Positions 17,632-26,299 of a stretch of 64,000 nucleotides of DNA are shown in pieces; position 1 is the stretch's first letter; each line of letters begins with the position of its first letter. The notes beneath the pieces are model-generated. The model was not told the origin of the DNA. It was given only the letters and a program-made list of their open reading frames with translations, and did no database searches. This DNA is from Fen-1301 sp963786395 (GTDB taxonomy: Bacteria; Bacteroidota; Ignavibacteria; Ignavibacteriales; Ignavibacteriaceae): positions 62,001 to 126,000 of the forward strand of contig CAWAZD010000005.1 of NCBI GenBank assembly GCA_963786395.1, given 5' to 3'. Made by a program: the position numbers and the translations under genes.

Positions 17632-19068
17632 TTACATGGCTTCGAAACGTAACCAGTTAGCACGGCTCTTTTCGGAATATGGAGCACCTGCCATGAAAAT
17701 TACAAACTCTCCTGATTTTACATGACCTGCTTCAAGGACAAGCTTCCTTGCCTGATCTATTGCAATATTCTCTTTGTCAATCTCTTCCTGGAAAACAGAG
17801 TAAATCCCCCGGTGAAGACACAGATTATTCATTGTATCAAAACTGTTCGATACTGCAATTATTTTTGCATCGGGTCTGTATTTAGAAAGATTGCATGCAC
17901 TCCTGCCTTTGTATGTAAACACAACAATTGCAGCAGCGTCTATTTGCCGGCTTATTGAAACTATAGCTTTGCTAACTGAGTCAAAAAGATTAGCCTCGAT
18001 CTGATCCGGTGTTTCGAATTTAATGTATTCTTTACCAACATTCTTTTCTGCCATAAGGATTATATCGTTCATCATCTGAACTGTATGTACAGGGAAATTA
18101 CCAACAGAAGTTTCCCCGCTCAACATAACGACATCAGTTCCATCCCATACAGCATTAGCTACATCGGAAGCCTCGGCACGCGTAGGAATTGGATTCTTTA
18201 TCATCGATTCCAACATTTGTGTAGCAGTAATAACCAGTTTCCCAACAGCATTACATCTTTTAATTATATGTTTCTGAATAATCGGGACTTCCTGAGGATT
18301 AAGCTCAACTCCAAGGTCACCGCGTGCAATCATTATACAGTCTGCAGTTTTCAAAATTTCTTCAAAGTTGTCCACAGCTTCTTTCTTTTCAATCTTTGCT
18401 ATGATTGGTCGCAGCATATCCCTTGACTTCAGCCATTCTCTAAGATGTGTAATGTCGTTGGCACTCCTTACAAATGAAAGTGCCACATAATCCACCTGAT
18501 GTTTTAAAGCAAACTCAAGATCCTTAAAATCTTTTTCTGTAACTGAAGGAGTAGATAATTTCATACCAGGAAGGTTCATTCCCTTTTTCGGCTGTAAAAT
18601 TCCGCCATTCTCAATAAAGCAAATTACAGATCGTTCTTTAACCTCACGAATCCTTAATCGTAAAAGACCATCATTAATCAGTATCGGGTCGCCAACCTTA
18701 GCATCATACACCAGTGATTTGTAGGAAGTTGAGATAATATTTTTATTTCCCATGATATCATCTACAGTAATTTCAATCCTTTCACCGGAGATAAGTTCAA
18801 CCTCAGGAGTTTCAAGTTCACCGACTCTTATTTTAGGTCCCTGAAGATCAACAAGAATAGCAACAGGAGATTTTTCTTCAGTGCAGGCAGTATTTATATT
18901 GGCAAACAGATCCTCATAGAATTTATAATCACCATGAGAGAAATTCATTCTGAATCCATCCGCTCCGGCTGACATTAATTTTTTGATTGAATCGATACTG
19001 CATGTTGCAGGTCCTAATGTACAGAGAATCTTAGTTTTTGCGAATGCTTCGTTTAGGTTTGTTTTCAT
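17632..19068 (-). CDS. pyk: Pyruvate kinase
   Basis: This enzyme converts phosphoenolpyruvate and ADP to pyruvate and ATP. It has the N-terminal KILCTLGPA, the substrate segment FRMNFSHG, DLQGPKIRVGEL of the B domain, the metal/active-site MIARGDLGVEL and TATQMLESM. I chose the ATG at 19068 (MKTNLNEAFAKTKIL, 478 residues) because the family begins close to KTKIL; an earlier ATG at 19131 adds 21 basic residues that lie wholly inside the preceding gene and look like out-of-frame coding. With this start it overlaps the Lon-like gene by 38 bp, so they may be translated together. Confidence 0.95.
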   Translation of the reverse strand: MKTNLNEAFAKTKILCTLGPATCSIDSIKKLMSAGADGFRMNFSHGDYKFYEDLFANINTACTEEKSPVAILVDLQGPKIRVGELETPEVELISGERIEITVDDIMGNKNIISTSYKSLVYDAKVGDPILINDGLLRLRIREVKERSVICFIENGGILQPKKGMNLPGMKLSTPSVTEKDFKDLEFALKHQVDYVALSFVRSANDITHLREWLKSRDMLRPIIAKIEKKEAVDNFEEILKTADCIMIARGDLGVELNPQEVPIIQKHIIKRCNAVGKLVITATQMLESMIKNPIPTRAEASDVANAVWDGTDVVMLSGETSVGNFPVHTVQMMNDIILMAEKNVGKEYIKFETPDQIEANLFDSVSKAIVSISRQIDAAAIVVFTYKGRSACNLSKYRPDAKIIAVSNSFDTMNNLCLHRGIYSVFQEEIDKENIAIDQARKLVLEAGHVKSGEFVIFMAGAPYSEKSRANWLRFEAM

Positions 19069-21523
19069 CTTTTCTTTTTTTGTTATCTGGTGTTTGTGAA
19101 TTTGTGCTCTTGACTGCCTTCGATTTTGCATAAAGGTCTTTTATTTTTTGCTCTACCAGGGCGAACACTGTTCCTGTTTCGTAACCCTGTTTTAGTTTCC
19201 TGCCTGCTTTAACTCCGGTAAGGATTTCTATACCCTCTTCAACTTTAGAAATCGGATAGATATGAAATTCTTTTTTTGCGACTGATTCAATGATATCTTC
19301 TCGCAGCATAAGTTCCTGAACATTTTGAATAGGGATAACTACTCCATGGTTTTTATTCAGCCCTTTTGCCTTACAAACATCATAGAAACCTTCAATCTTT
19401 TCGTTTACATCTCCGATAGGTTGAACCTGACCTTTCTGATTCAGCGAGCCTGTTACTGCAATTGATTGTTTTATTGGGAGTCCGGATAATGTTGATAGTA
19501 AAGCAAATATTTCAGCACATGATGCGCTGTCGCCATCAACTGTTCCATAGGACTGTTCAAAAACAAGATTGCAATTAAATGATAACGGCTGTTCCTGCCC
19601 AAAAGTTTCACGGAAATATCCGCTGATTATAAGAACTCCCTTGTTGTAATGTCTTCCGCTCATGCCTGCTTCGCGTTCAACGTTTATAATAGTTCCGCTG
19701 CCGAGCGAAACTGTTGCCGTAATACGGGTAGGTCTGCCAAATGAATAGAAGTCGGCATTATATACAGCAAGCCCGTTTATTTGTCCTACACATACTCCCT
19801 CAATATCCAGGAGTATCATATTTTCAGATATCATGTCAGAAACTTTTGATTCCAGCATACCGTGTCTTTCTTTTGCACTTTCATATGCCTTCTTAATATG
19901 CTTTGCAGAAATAATTTCTACATGTTCATGTTTTGCCCAGTAGTTCGCTTCCCTTGCAACATCAGCTAGACGTGAGAATTTAGTTGTAAGTTTGTTTTTG
20001 TGCCCGGCAAATTTTGCGGCAAGCTCCAACATATACGCAATTGCTGATCGGTCAAACTCACATAAGTTCTCATCTTTAACAAGTTTTTTTATAACACGTG
20101 CATATTCTGAAAGTATGAGATCATTTTTTTTAACCTCATAATCAAAGTCGGCTTTAACTTTAAATATTTTCTTAAAATCATATTCATATTCAGACAAGTA
20201 CGAGTATACTTGCTGGCTTCCTATTAAAATAACTTTAGTATCAATATCAATCTGTTCCGGTTTCATTACAGACGGTGCAAACTGATAATAATGGGGTGTA
20301 TCCTGAATCTCAAGTTTCCTGTAAGTAAGAACCCTTTTCAAAGTTCTCCAAACAGCCGCTTCTTCAAAAAGATGGTTAACATTCAGAACAAGATATCCAC
20401 CATTAGCTCGTAAAAGTGAGCCGGCTTTTATCCTTGTAAAATCACTGTACCAGCCTCCGCGTCCATCGTTAATCTTTTCGATTGTTCCAATTATATTTGT
20501 ATAATTTGGTGAAGTCTCAACTATTACAGGACAATTTTTTGTCTCACTGTTATCGAGTATAATATTTACTTCGTAATCTTTGAAATAGTCAATTATGAAT
20601 CCATCAGATGATTGTTCGCCAATAGGTTTTGCCCCTTTGAATATCTGAAGGTTTTCAAGTATGTTTTTCCCGGCATCGTTCAGATAGGAAACTATTTTGT
20701 CTTCATTATATTTTTCCTTCAGGTTTTCCATTACACCTTTTACTACATTGCCGGCAGTCTCTTGTTCAATATCAAATATTTTTTTCTGAAATTCCTGACT
20801 CAGCATTAAGGTTTTTTTAAATACTACCTGTAGTTCCTGCTGCGAAGCATTATATTTTTTTATAATGTCCTGTGCCGATTCCTTTGTTAATTTCCCGCTC
20901 TGGATTAATTCATCAAGCTGATGCAATGGAACAGGTTTGCTTTCAATAACAGGGAATATTTCGGGTCGTTCGGTTTCACCTACTTTAATTTGTCCAAGTG
21001 AAAAGTTCTCTGCTGCCAGTTTATCTTCAAAACTTTTCAGAAGTGTCTGTTCTTTCTCGTTATACTGATTTATTATTTTCTGCTTGCGATGAACAAAAGA
21101 ATCATTTTCAAGAGTCTGTGGTATTCTTTTTTTAAGCATCTCAATTGCTTCGGCATAATCCTTCTTGAATTCCTTTGCCTTTCCGACTTTGAAAGTTAAA
21201 AGTATCGGGTAATCAGTATCCTTAAAATTATTGACATATGTGTAGTCATATAAAGATGGACAGTTTGAACTGATAGATTCAAGCATTTTTTTTACTGTCG
21301 TAGCTTTTCCGGTTCCCGATAATCCGGCAATATAAATATTATAACCGGGGCTTTTAATATCAACGCCCAGTTTTATTGCTTTAAGGGCTCTTTCCTGTCC
21401 AACAATGCTTTCAATTGGTTCAATATCTTCTGTTGAATCGAAATCGAACATGGATGGATCGCATTTCCATCTCAGGTCCTCGGGTGAAAGTTCAGAATGT
21501 TTAGCCGCACGGGGGTTTTCCAT
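19031..21523 (-). CDS. Lon-like ATP-dependent protease (AAA_32/S16)
   Basis: An 830-residue protein of the Lon-related family that lacks the Lon N-domain. The Walker A loop is GLSGTGKAT (67-75). The C-terminal S16 protease domain carries the Ser-Lys dyad S666 (DGDSAS) and K709 (NEKIEGF), whose 43-residue spacing equals that of E. coli Lon. A long, partly coiled insertion (about 110-260) follows the P-loop, as in LonB/YcbZ relatives. It should degrade damaged or regulatory proteins in the cytosol. The basic C-tail (NKKRKDENKPKRS) overlaps the start of pyk. Confidence 0.9.
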   Translation of the reverse strand: MENPRAAKHSELSPEDLRWKCDPSMFDFDSTEDIEPIESIVGQERALKAIKLGVDIKSPGYNIYIAGLSGTGKATTVKKMLESISSNCPSLYDYTYVNNFKDTDYPILLTFKVGKAKEFKKDYAEAIEMLKKRIPQTLENDSFVHRKQKIINQYNEKEQTLLKSFEDKLAAENFSLGQIKVGETERPEIFPVIESKPVPLHQLDELIQSGKLTKESAQDIIKKYNASQQELQVVFKKTLMLSQEFQKKIFDIEQETAGNVVKGVMENLKEKYNEDKIVSYLNDAGKNILENLQIFKGAKPIGEQSSDGFIIDYFKDYEVNIILDNSETKNCPVIVETSPNYTNIIGTIEKINDGRGGWYSDFTRIKAGSLLRANGGYLVLNVNHLFEEAAVWRTLKRVLTYRKLEIQDTPHYYQFAPSVMKPEQIDIDTKVILIGSQQVYSYLSEYEYDFKKIFKVKADFDYEVKKNDLILSEYARVIKKLVKDENLCEFDRSAIAYMLELAAKFAGHKNKLTTKFSRLADVAREANYWAKHEHVEIISAKHIKKAYESAKERHGMLESKVSDMISENMILLDIEGVCVGQINGLAVYNADFYSFGRPTRITATVSLGSGTIINVEREAGMSGRHYNKGVLIISGYFRETFGQEQPLSFNCNLVFEQSYGTVDGDSASCAEIFALLSTLSGLPIKQSIAVTGSLNQKGQVQPIGDVNEKIEGFYDVCKAKGLNKNHGVVIPIQNVQELMLREDIIESVAKKEFHIYPISKVEEGIEILTGVKAGRKLKQGYETGTVFALVEQKIKDLYAKSKAVKSTNSQTPDNKKRKDENKPKRSIRKN

Positions 21524-21655
21524 AAGCAGATAAATCTCTTTTTATTAATAAAACATCTATTTTATTGACTATAAATATAAATAATAGACAGCTAAATGAA
21601 TAAAATCATTTTGTTTTTTTGTTTATAATTGTAGATTAATTATTTGAAAGATAAA

Positions 21656-22810
21656 ATGGATATACAAAAAGCAAGAAGTCTGTTTCCCTACCTGAAAACC
21701 GGTAAGATTTATTTGGGTCATGCATCAACTGCTCCATTGTCAACTTATGTAACGAATCGCCTAAAAGACTACCTTGTTGAACGAAGCGAAGGTGTAATTG
21801 ATGACTATAAAGCAGTACTAAAATCGATGAGTTTAGTAAAAGCTGGCATTGGAAAGATGATTAATACTACTCCTGACAGAATCGCGTTTACAGACAATAC
21901 AAATAATGGTATAGATATTCTCGCGCAGAGTGTGATATGGAAGAAAGGGGACCGCATTATATTGAATGATCTTGAGTTCCCGGCTAATGTTTACCCCTTC
22001 ATGAATCTAAAAAACCAAGGCGTTGAGATAGATTTTGTCAAATCTCATGATGGTATTGTTTCAGCTGAAGATATTATTAGTGCTATAACCCCCGAAACCA
22101 GGTTAATTTCGGTTAGCCAGGTACAATTTGTTTCAGGTTACAGGGTTGACTTGGACATTATAGGTAAGGTTTGTTCAGAGAAAGGAATCATCTTTTCCGT
22201 AGATGCCATTCAGGGTCTGGGAGCCGTAAGGCTGGATGTTCAAAAGAGCAACATTGACTTTATATCCTGTGGCACACAAAAATGGCTTCTTGGTCTGCAG
22301 GGCTTGGCTTTTATTTACGTTTCCAAATCACTTCAGGAATCTATGGAACCCAAACATATTGGCTGGCTTTCTGTAGATGATGCCTGGAATCTGCTCGATT
22401 TCAATCTCAAACTTAAAACCACAGCTGATGTCTTTCAGGGGGGAACGATGAACAATCCCGGAATTCATGTGATGGCTGCTTCTATTAAATTATTTGAGGA
22501 ATTCGGTTTTGATGAAATTGAGCATAGAATAATTGAAAACAGTGTTTATTTTATTGAAAGGTTGAAAGAAATAGGAATAATTACTTATCCAGCTGAAGTT
22601 GATAGAAAATATCTTTCCGGAATAGTTAGCTTCAGACATCCATCAGCAGATAAAATATTCCAAAAGCTCATAGCTAAAAACATTATCTCATCTTTAAGGG
22701 AAGGGGGTATTCGATTTGCTCATCATTTCTATAATACTAAAGAAGATATTGATATTGTAATAAATGCTTTGGAGGAAATACTTGCCAGACTGAAAGAAGA
22801 AAAGACATAA
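21656..22810 (+). CDS. Class V aminotransferase/cysteine-desulfurase-like protein
   Basis: A 384-residue PLP enzyme of fold type I. It has FTDNTNNGID near residue 80, the cofactor Asp in SVDAIQGLGA and the PLP Lys in CGTQKWLLG. It resembles SufS/CsdA and isopenicillin-epimerase-like proteins, but the sulfur-transfer Cys loop is not evident, so cysteine desulfurase activity is uncertain. I prefer the ATG at 21656, which has GAAAG upstream, to a TTG four codons earlier. It is divergent from the Lon-like gene and no partner gene defines the substrate. Confidence 0.85.
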   Translation: MDIQKARSLFPYLKTGKIYLGHASTAPLSTYVTNRLKDYLVERSEGVIDDYKAVLKSMSLVKAGIGKMINTTPDRIAFTDNTNNGIDILAQSVIWKKGDRIILNDLEFPANVYPFMNLKNQGVEIDFVKSHDGIVSAEDIISAITPETRLISVSQVQFVSGYRVDLDIIGKVCSEKGIIFSVDAIQGLGAVRLDVQKSNIDFISCGTQKWLLGLQGLAFIYVSKSLQESMEPKHIGWLSVDDAWNLLDFNLKLKTTADVFQGGTMNNPGIHVMAASIKLFEEFGFDEIEHRIIENSVYFIERLKEIGIITYPAEVDRKYLSGIVSFRHPSADKIFQKLIAKNIISSLREGGIRFAHHFYNTKEDIDIVINALEEILARLKEEKT

Positions 22811-22932
22811 TGTATTTTGTAAGGAACAAAATAGGGGTCAGTGAAGGTAAGAAGAATGTAATTATATTTGATCAATGGCTTTTTCATAATATAATCTTTT
22901 AGTAATTTGAAATAAATAATTTGGAGATCCGG

Positions 22933-23508
22933 ATGAAACAGATATTTAATTTGATGATTATAGTATCTCTACTATTTTCAGTGAGTACATTTGCACAGCA
23001 GAATAAGGGCAAGGATACTAAAAAAAGTGATGTTAAAAAGGTCAGGGTAAGTCCCAAGGCAGGTATTTTTCAGACAGTCGGATTGACGGACATAAATATC
23101 TCGTACAGCCGCCCGGGAGTAAAAAATAGGAAAATATGGGGAGATTTAGTTCCTTTTAATAAAGTCTGGAGAGCCGGTGCCGATGAAGCAACTAAGATTA
23201 CATTCTCAACCGATGTAACCATAGAAGGAAAGAAATTATCCGCAGGTTCATACAGCTTTTTTGCTATTCCCGGACAAAATGAATGGACTTTAATATTCAA
23301 TAAAGTTGCAGACCAGTGGGGAGCGTTCACTTATAATGAAGCTGAGGACGCATTAAGAATTAAAGTAAAACCTGTAACTTATACGAATCATGAATGGCTT
23401 CTTTACAGTTTTACCGAAATGGATCCAACCCATCCTGCCAGTGCACAGATTAACCTTGCGTGGGAAAAACTAAAAGTATCATTTAAGGTTGAAGGTAAAG
23501 GGGATTAG
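22933..23508 (+). CDS. DUF2911 family exported protein
   Basis: A 191-residue protein with a signal peptide (MKQIFNLMIIVSLLFSVSTFAQQ) and a lysine-rich linker, followed by the DUF2911 core: SPKAGIFQTVGLTDINISYS, GDLVPFNKVWRAGADEAT and GSYSFFAIPG. The family is common in Bacteroidota, is exported and has no known activity. The ATG at 22933 is preceded by TTGGAG, so I do not use the TTG four codons earlier. The SDR gene starts 15 bases after its stop, suggesting an operon. Confidence 0.9.
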   Translation: MKQIFNLMIIVSLLFSVSTFAQQNKGKDTKKSDVKKVRVSPKAGIFQTVGLTDINISYSRPGVKNRKIWGDLVPFNKVWRAGADEATKITFSTDVTIEGKKLSAGSYSFFAIPGQNEWTLIFNKVADQWGAFTYNEAEDALRIKVKPVTYTNHEWLLYSFTEMDPTHPASAQINLAWEKLKVSFKVEGKGD

Positions 23509-23523
23509 GTTATTAGATCTAAT

Positions 23524-24288
23524 ATGAAAGAATGGTCTCTGAAAAATAAAAAAGCCCTGATTACCGGAAGTTCTAAAGGGATTGGACTTGCAATAGCTGA
23601 AGAGTTTCTCTCACTTGGGGCTGAAGTTTTTGTCGTTTCAAGATCTGCTGAAAACATTGGAATCCTCACTTCAAACTGGAAAGACAAAGGGTTTACTGTT
23701 TATGGAATAGCTTCAGATTTAAGTATAAAAGAGGGACGGGAAAATTTATTCAGGGCGATAAATAAAGTATGGAATTCTCTTGATATTCTAGTAAATAACG
23801 TTGGAACAAATATTCGTAAGAAGTTCCTGGATTTTACGGAAGAGGAATACAGAAAACTATTTGAAACAAATATGTTTAGCACAATTGATATAACAAAATC
23901 TCTTTTCCCACTCCTTCAACAAGGGAATTCACCTTCAGTAATCAATATAACTTCTTATGCCGGTTTATTTGATGTGGGAACAGGTGTGCCATACGGAATG
24001 TCCAAGGCAGCAGAGATGCAGATGACAAGACATCTTGCGGTGGAATGGGCGCAATATGGAATCAGGGTAAATTCAATTGCGCCATGGTTCATCAGGACTC
24101 CATTAACTGAAGGTCTTTTAAGTATAAAAGAGAAGCACGATAGTATTGTAAATAAAACTCCGCTCGCAAGAGTTGGACTACCGGAAGAAGTTGCTTCTCT
24201 GGCAGCTTATCTCGCAATGGATAAAGCTTCATATATTACCGGACAAAATATTTTAGTTGACGGGGGTGCCTCAGCAAAAACATTCTAA
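23524..24288 (+). CDS. Short-chain dehydrogenase (tropinone-reductase-like SDR)
   Basis: A 254-residue classical SDR. It has the cofactor loop TGSSKGIGLAIAEE (about 14-27), NNVG (about 90), the catalytic Ser in NITSYAG and the YGMSK of the active-site Tyr-Lys pair, and ends in an SDR-type YITGQNILVDGGAS. It should oxidise or reduce an alcohol/ketone with NAD(P)H. The substrate is unknown. It follows the DUF2911 gene by 15 bases and ends 19 bases from the convergent mutase gene. Confidence 0.92.
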   Translation: MKEWSLKNKKALITGSSKGIGLAIAEEFLSLGAEVFVVSRSAENIGILTSNWKDKGFTVYGIASDLSIKEGRENLFRAINKVWNSLDILVNNVGTNIRKKFLDFTEEEYRKLFETNMFSTIDITKSLFPLLQQGNSPSVINITSYAGLFDVGTGVPYGMSKAAEMQMTRHLAVEWAQYGIRVNSIAPWFIRTPLTEGLLSIKEKHDSIVNKTPLARVGLPEEVASLAAYLAMDKASYITGQNILVDGGASAKTF

Positions 24289-24307
24289 TAGAATAAAATC
24301 TAATTTT

Positions 24308-25654
24308 CTATTTTCCTATTTGATCAAGTAACTCTTTTGTTTTCTCTTCCATCAATTTTATATTACCACGGCTCTCAACATTAAGACGGATAATTGGTTC
24401 TGTGTTGGACATTCTCAAATTAAATCTCCATTCCGGATATTCAACACTTAAACCATCAACATGTTCAACTTTTCCGTCATGGTAAAGATTTTCAATTTCT
24501 TTTAGTTTTCCTGCAGGATCTGCTATTGTTGAATTTATCTCTCCGGAACATGGATAATTATGTATCATCTCTTCAACAAGTGCAGAAAGAGGTTTGTTCT
24601 CCTGGCTGATTAACTGAAGTATTAATAGGAAGGGTATCATTCCGCTGTCTGAATAGGCATTATCTCTGAAATAATGATGAGCCGACATTTCCCCGCCGTA
24701 AATAGCATTTACTTCACGCATTTTCTGTTTTATGTACGCATGCCCGCTTACAGATTCAACAGCTTTCCCGCCATATTTTTTCACTATGTCAAGTGTATTC
24801 CAAACTAGTCTTGGATCATGAACTATGTTTTCTCCTTTATTGATTTGAAGGATTGATTTCGCAAGCAGGCCGACAATATAATAGCCTTCAATAAATCTTC
24901 CTTTTTCATCAAAGAAGAAACAGCGGTCGTAATCACCATCCCATGCAACTCCAAGATCCGCCTTACTTTTCAATACTGCATCAATTGTAGGCTGTCTGTT
25001 TTCAATTAACAAAGGGTTGGGAACACCATTCGGGAAATTGGAATCGGGGTTATTAAATATTTTTATCATTTGCACCGGCAGATCTTTTTCAATGGCATCG
25101 AGTGCCAGGCCTGCACAACCGTTCCCGGCATTTACAACTATATTTAATGGTTTTATTTTTCCAGGATCGTAAAACTTCTTGAGGTTTGTAATAAAGGCAG
25201 CCATTACATCTTTCTTTTTTACCATTCCGGGGTATTCGCTGTTTTGCCCCAGATTATCTGTAAGTATTAACTTTTCAACTTCATTTAGTCCTGAATTGTA
25301 ACCGACTGGAACTGAATGTTTTTTAACGAATTTCATTCCGTTATATTCCGGAGGGTTATGGCTTGCTGTAATCATGATACCGCCATCAGTTTCAAGTGCG
25401 GATGTTGCATAATAGATCATTTCTGTTCCGCATATTCCGATATCTGTAACGTCAACGCCTGAATCTGTAAGTCCTTTAATAAGTGAATCGGAAAGAGCAT
25501 CTGAAGATTTCCGGACATCATGTCCAACAACAATAGTTTCGGCTTTTAATAATTTAGCATAAGCTTTACCTATCTTGTATGCCATGTCCGGATTTAACTC
25601 TGACGGCACTTTTCCTCTTAAATCATAGGCTTTGAAGGCATTTATCCTGTCCAT
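24308..25654 (-). CDS. Phosphomannomutase/phosphoglucomutase
   Basis: This 448-residue alpha-D-phosphohexomutase interconverts 1- and 6-phosphates of glucose and mannose for glycan synthesis. It has the phosphoserine loop TASHNPPEYNG (about 99-109), the metal-binding WDGDYDRC (about 241-248), the sugar-recognition GGEMSAHHYF and the phosphate-binding MSNTEPIIRLN near the C-terminus. The ManB/AlgC-type N-terminus (FKAYDLRGKVP) fits a bifunctional enzyme. Start and length are normal. Confidence 0.94.
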   Translation of the reverse strand: MDRINAFKAYDLRGKVPSELNPDMAYKIGKAYAKLLKAETIVVGHDVRKSSDALSDSLIKGLTDSGVDVTDIGICGTEMIYYATSALETDGGIMITASHNPPEYNGMKFVKKHSVPVGYNSGLNEVEKLILTDNLGQNSEYPGMVKKKDVMAAFITNLKKFYDPGKIKPLNIVVNAGNGCAGLALDAIEKDLPVQMIKIFNNPDSNFPNGVPNPLLIENRQPTIDAVLKSKADLGVAWDGDYDRCFFFDEKGRFIEGYYIVGLLAKSILQINKGENIVHDPRLVWNTLDIVKKYGGKAVESVSGHAYIKQKMREVNAIYGGEMSAHHYFRDNAYSDSGMIPFLLILQLISQENKPLSALVEEMIHNYPCSGEINSTIADPAGKLKEIENLYHDGKVEHVDGLSVEYPEWRFNLRMSNTEPIIRLNVESRGNIKLMEEKTKELLDQIGK

Positions 25655-25833
25655 TTACTCTCCACGGGGTTTAATAGTTAAATAAATCAAGGAATTATAA
25701 CTGTGCTACTAATGTCCTGTTAATATAGTAAGTTTGTTATATAAAAAATGTGAAACTCAATTTACATAAATTTATTAGAAAAATTTATTTAAGAGTATAA
25801 ATTTTTCAATAGACTTTTTACTAATAACTGTTT

Positions 25834-26178
25834 ATGTTTATAATGAAAAATAACGTAAAGGATAGTATTATCGCTACAAATGATACAATTAAATGGCACT
25901 TCGCTAAATGCAACAACTCTAAATGTAATTCAATATTTTTAGTAAACCCGGAAGAAACACCTGGAGAGTTGGGATTTATCTGCCCGGATTGCAGCACAAA
26001 AACTACAACCTCACATATTGTGCAATGTGTAAGCTGCAGAACCATATTAAACTTTATACGTGCTTCCCCCAATGAAGAAAAAGTGGTTTTTACCGTTCCT
26101 AAATGTTCACATTGTGTTGGTACTGTTGAGGATGAATGGGAAATTGAACCGCTTTATCAACCGGATTCTTATATATAA
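25834..26178 (+). CDS. Hypothetical zinc-ribbon protein
   Basis: A 114-residue protein I do not recognise. It has four Cys pairs (CNNSKC, CPDC, CVSC, CSHC), enough for two zinc-ribbon sites, with an acidic C-terminal tail. There are no hydrophobic segments, so it is likely cytosolic. ATG 25834 and ATG 25843 are both possible. It lies between divergent phosphomannomutase and the S46 gene and could bind nucleic acid or protein; no function can be given. Confidence 0.7.
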   Translation: MFIMKNNVKDSIIATNDTIKWHFAKCNNSKCNSIFLVNPEETPGELGFICPDCSTKTTTSHIVQCVSCRTILNFIRASPNEEKVVFTVPKCSHCVGTVEDEWEIEPLYQPDSYI

Positions 26179-26299
26179 ATCTTTGAATTACTGTTTTACT
26201 TTTTCATATATTTAAGAATCCATTATATTTTTTTATGATTGGGGTATATTATTAATTTCTTACTTTTATTAACACACCTTTAACAAATCCATAAATTCT

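Noticed and set aside
19069..19131. Longer start for pyruvate kinase (21 extra residues)
   Set aside because: The extension is basic, lies wholly within the Lon-like gene and is absent from the family's usual N-terminus.
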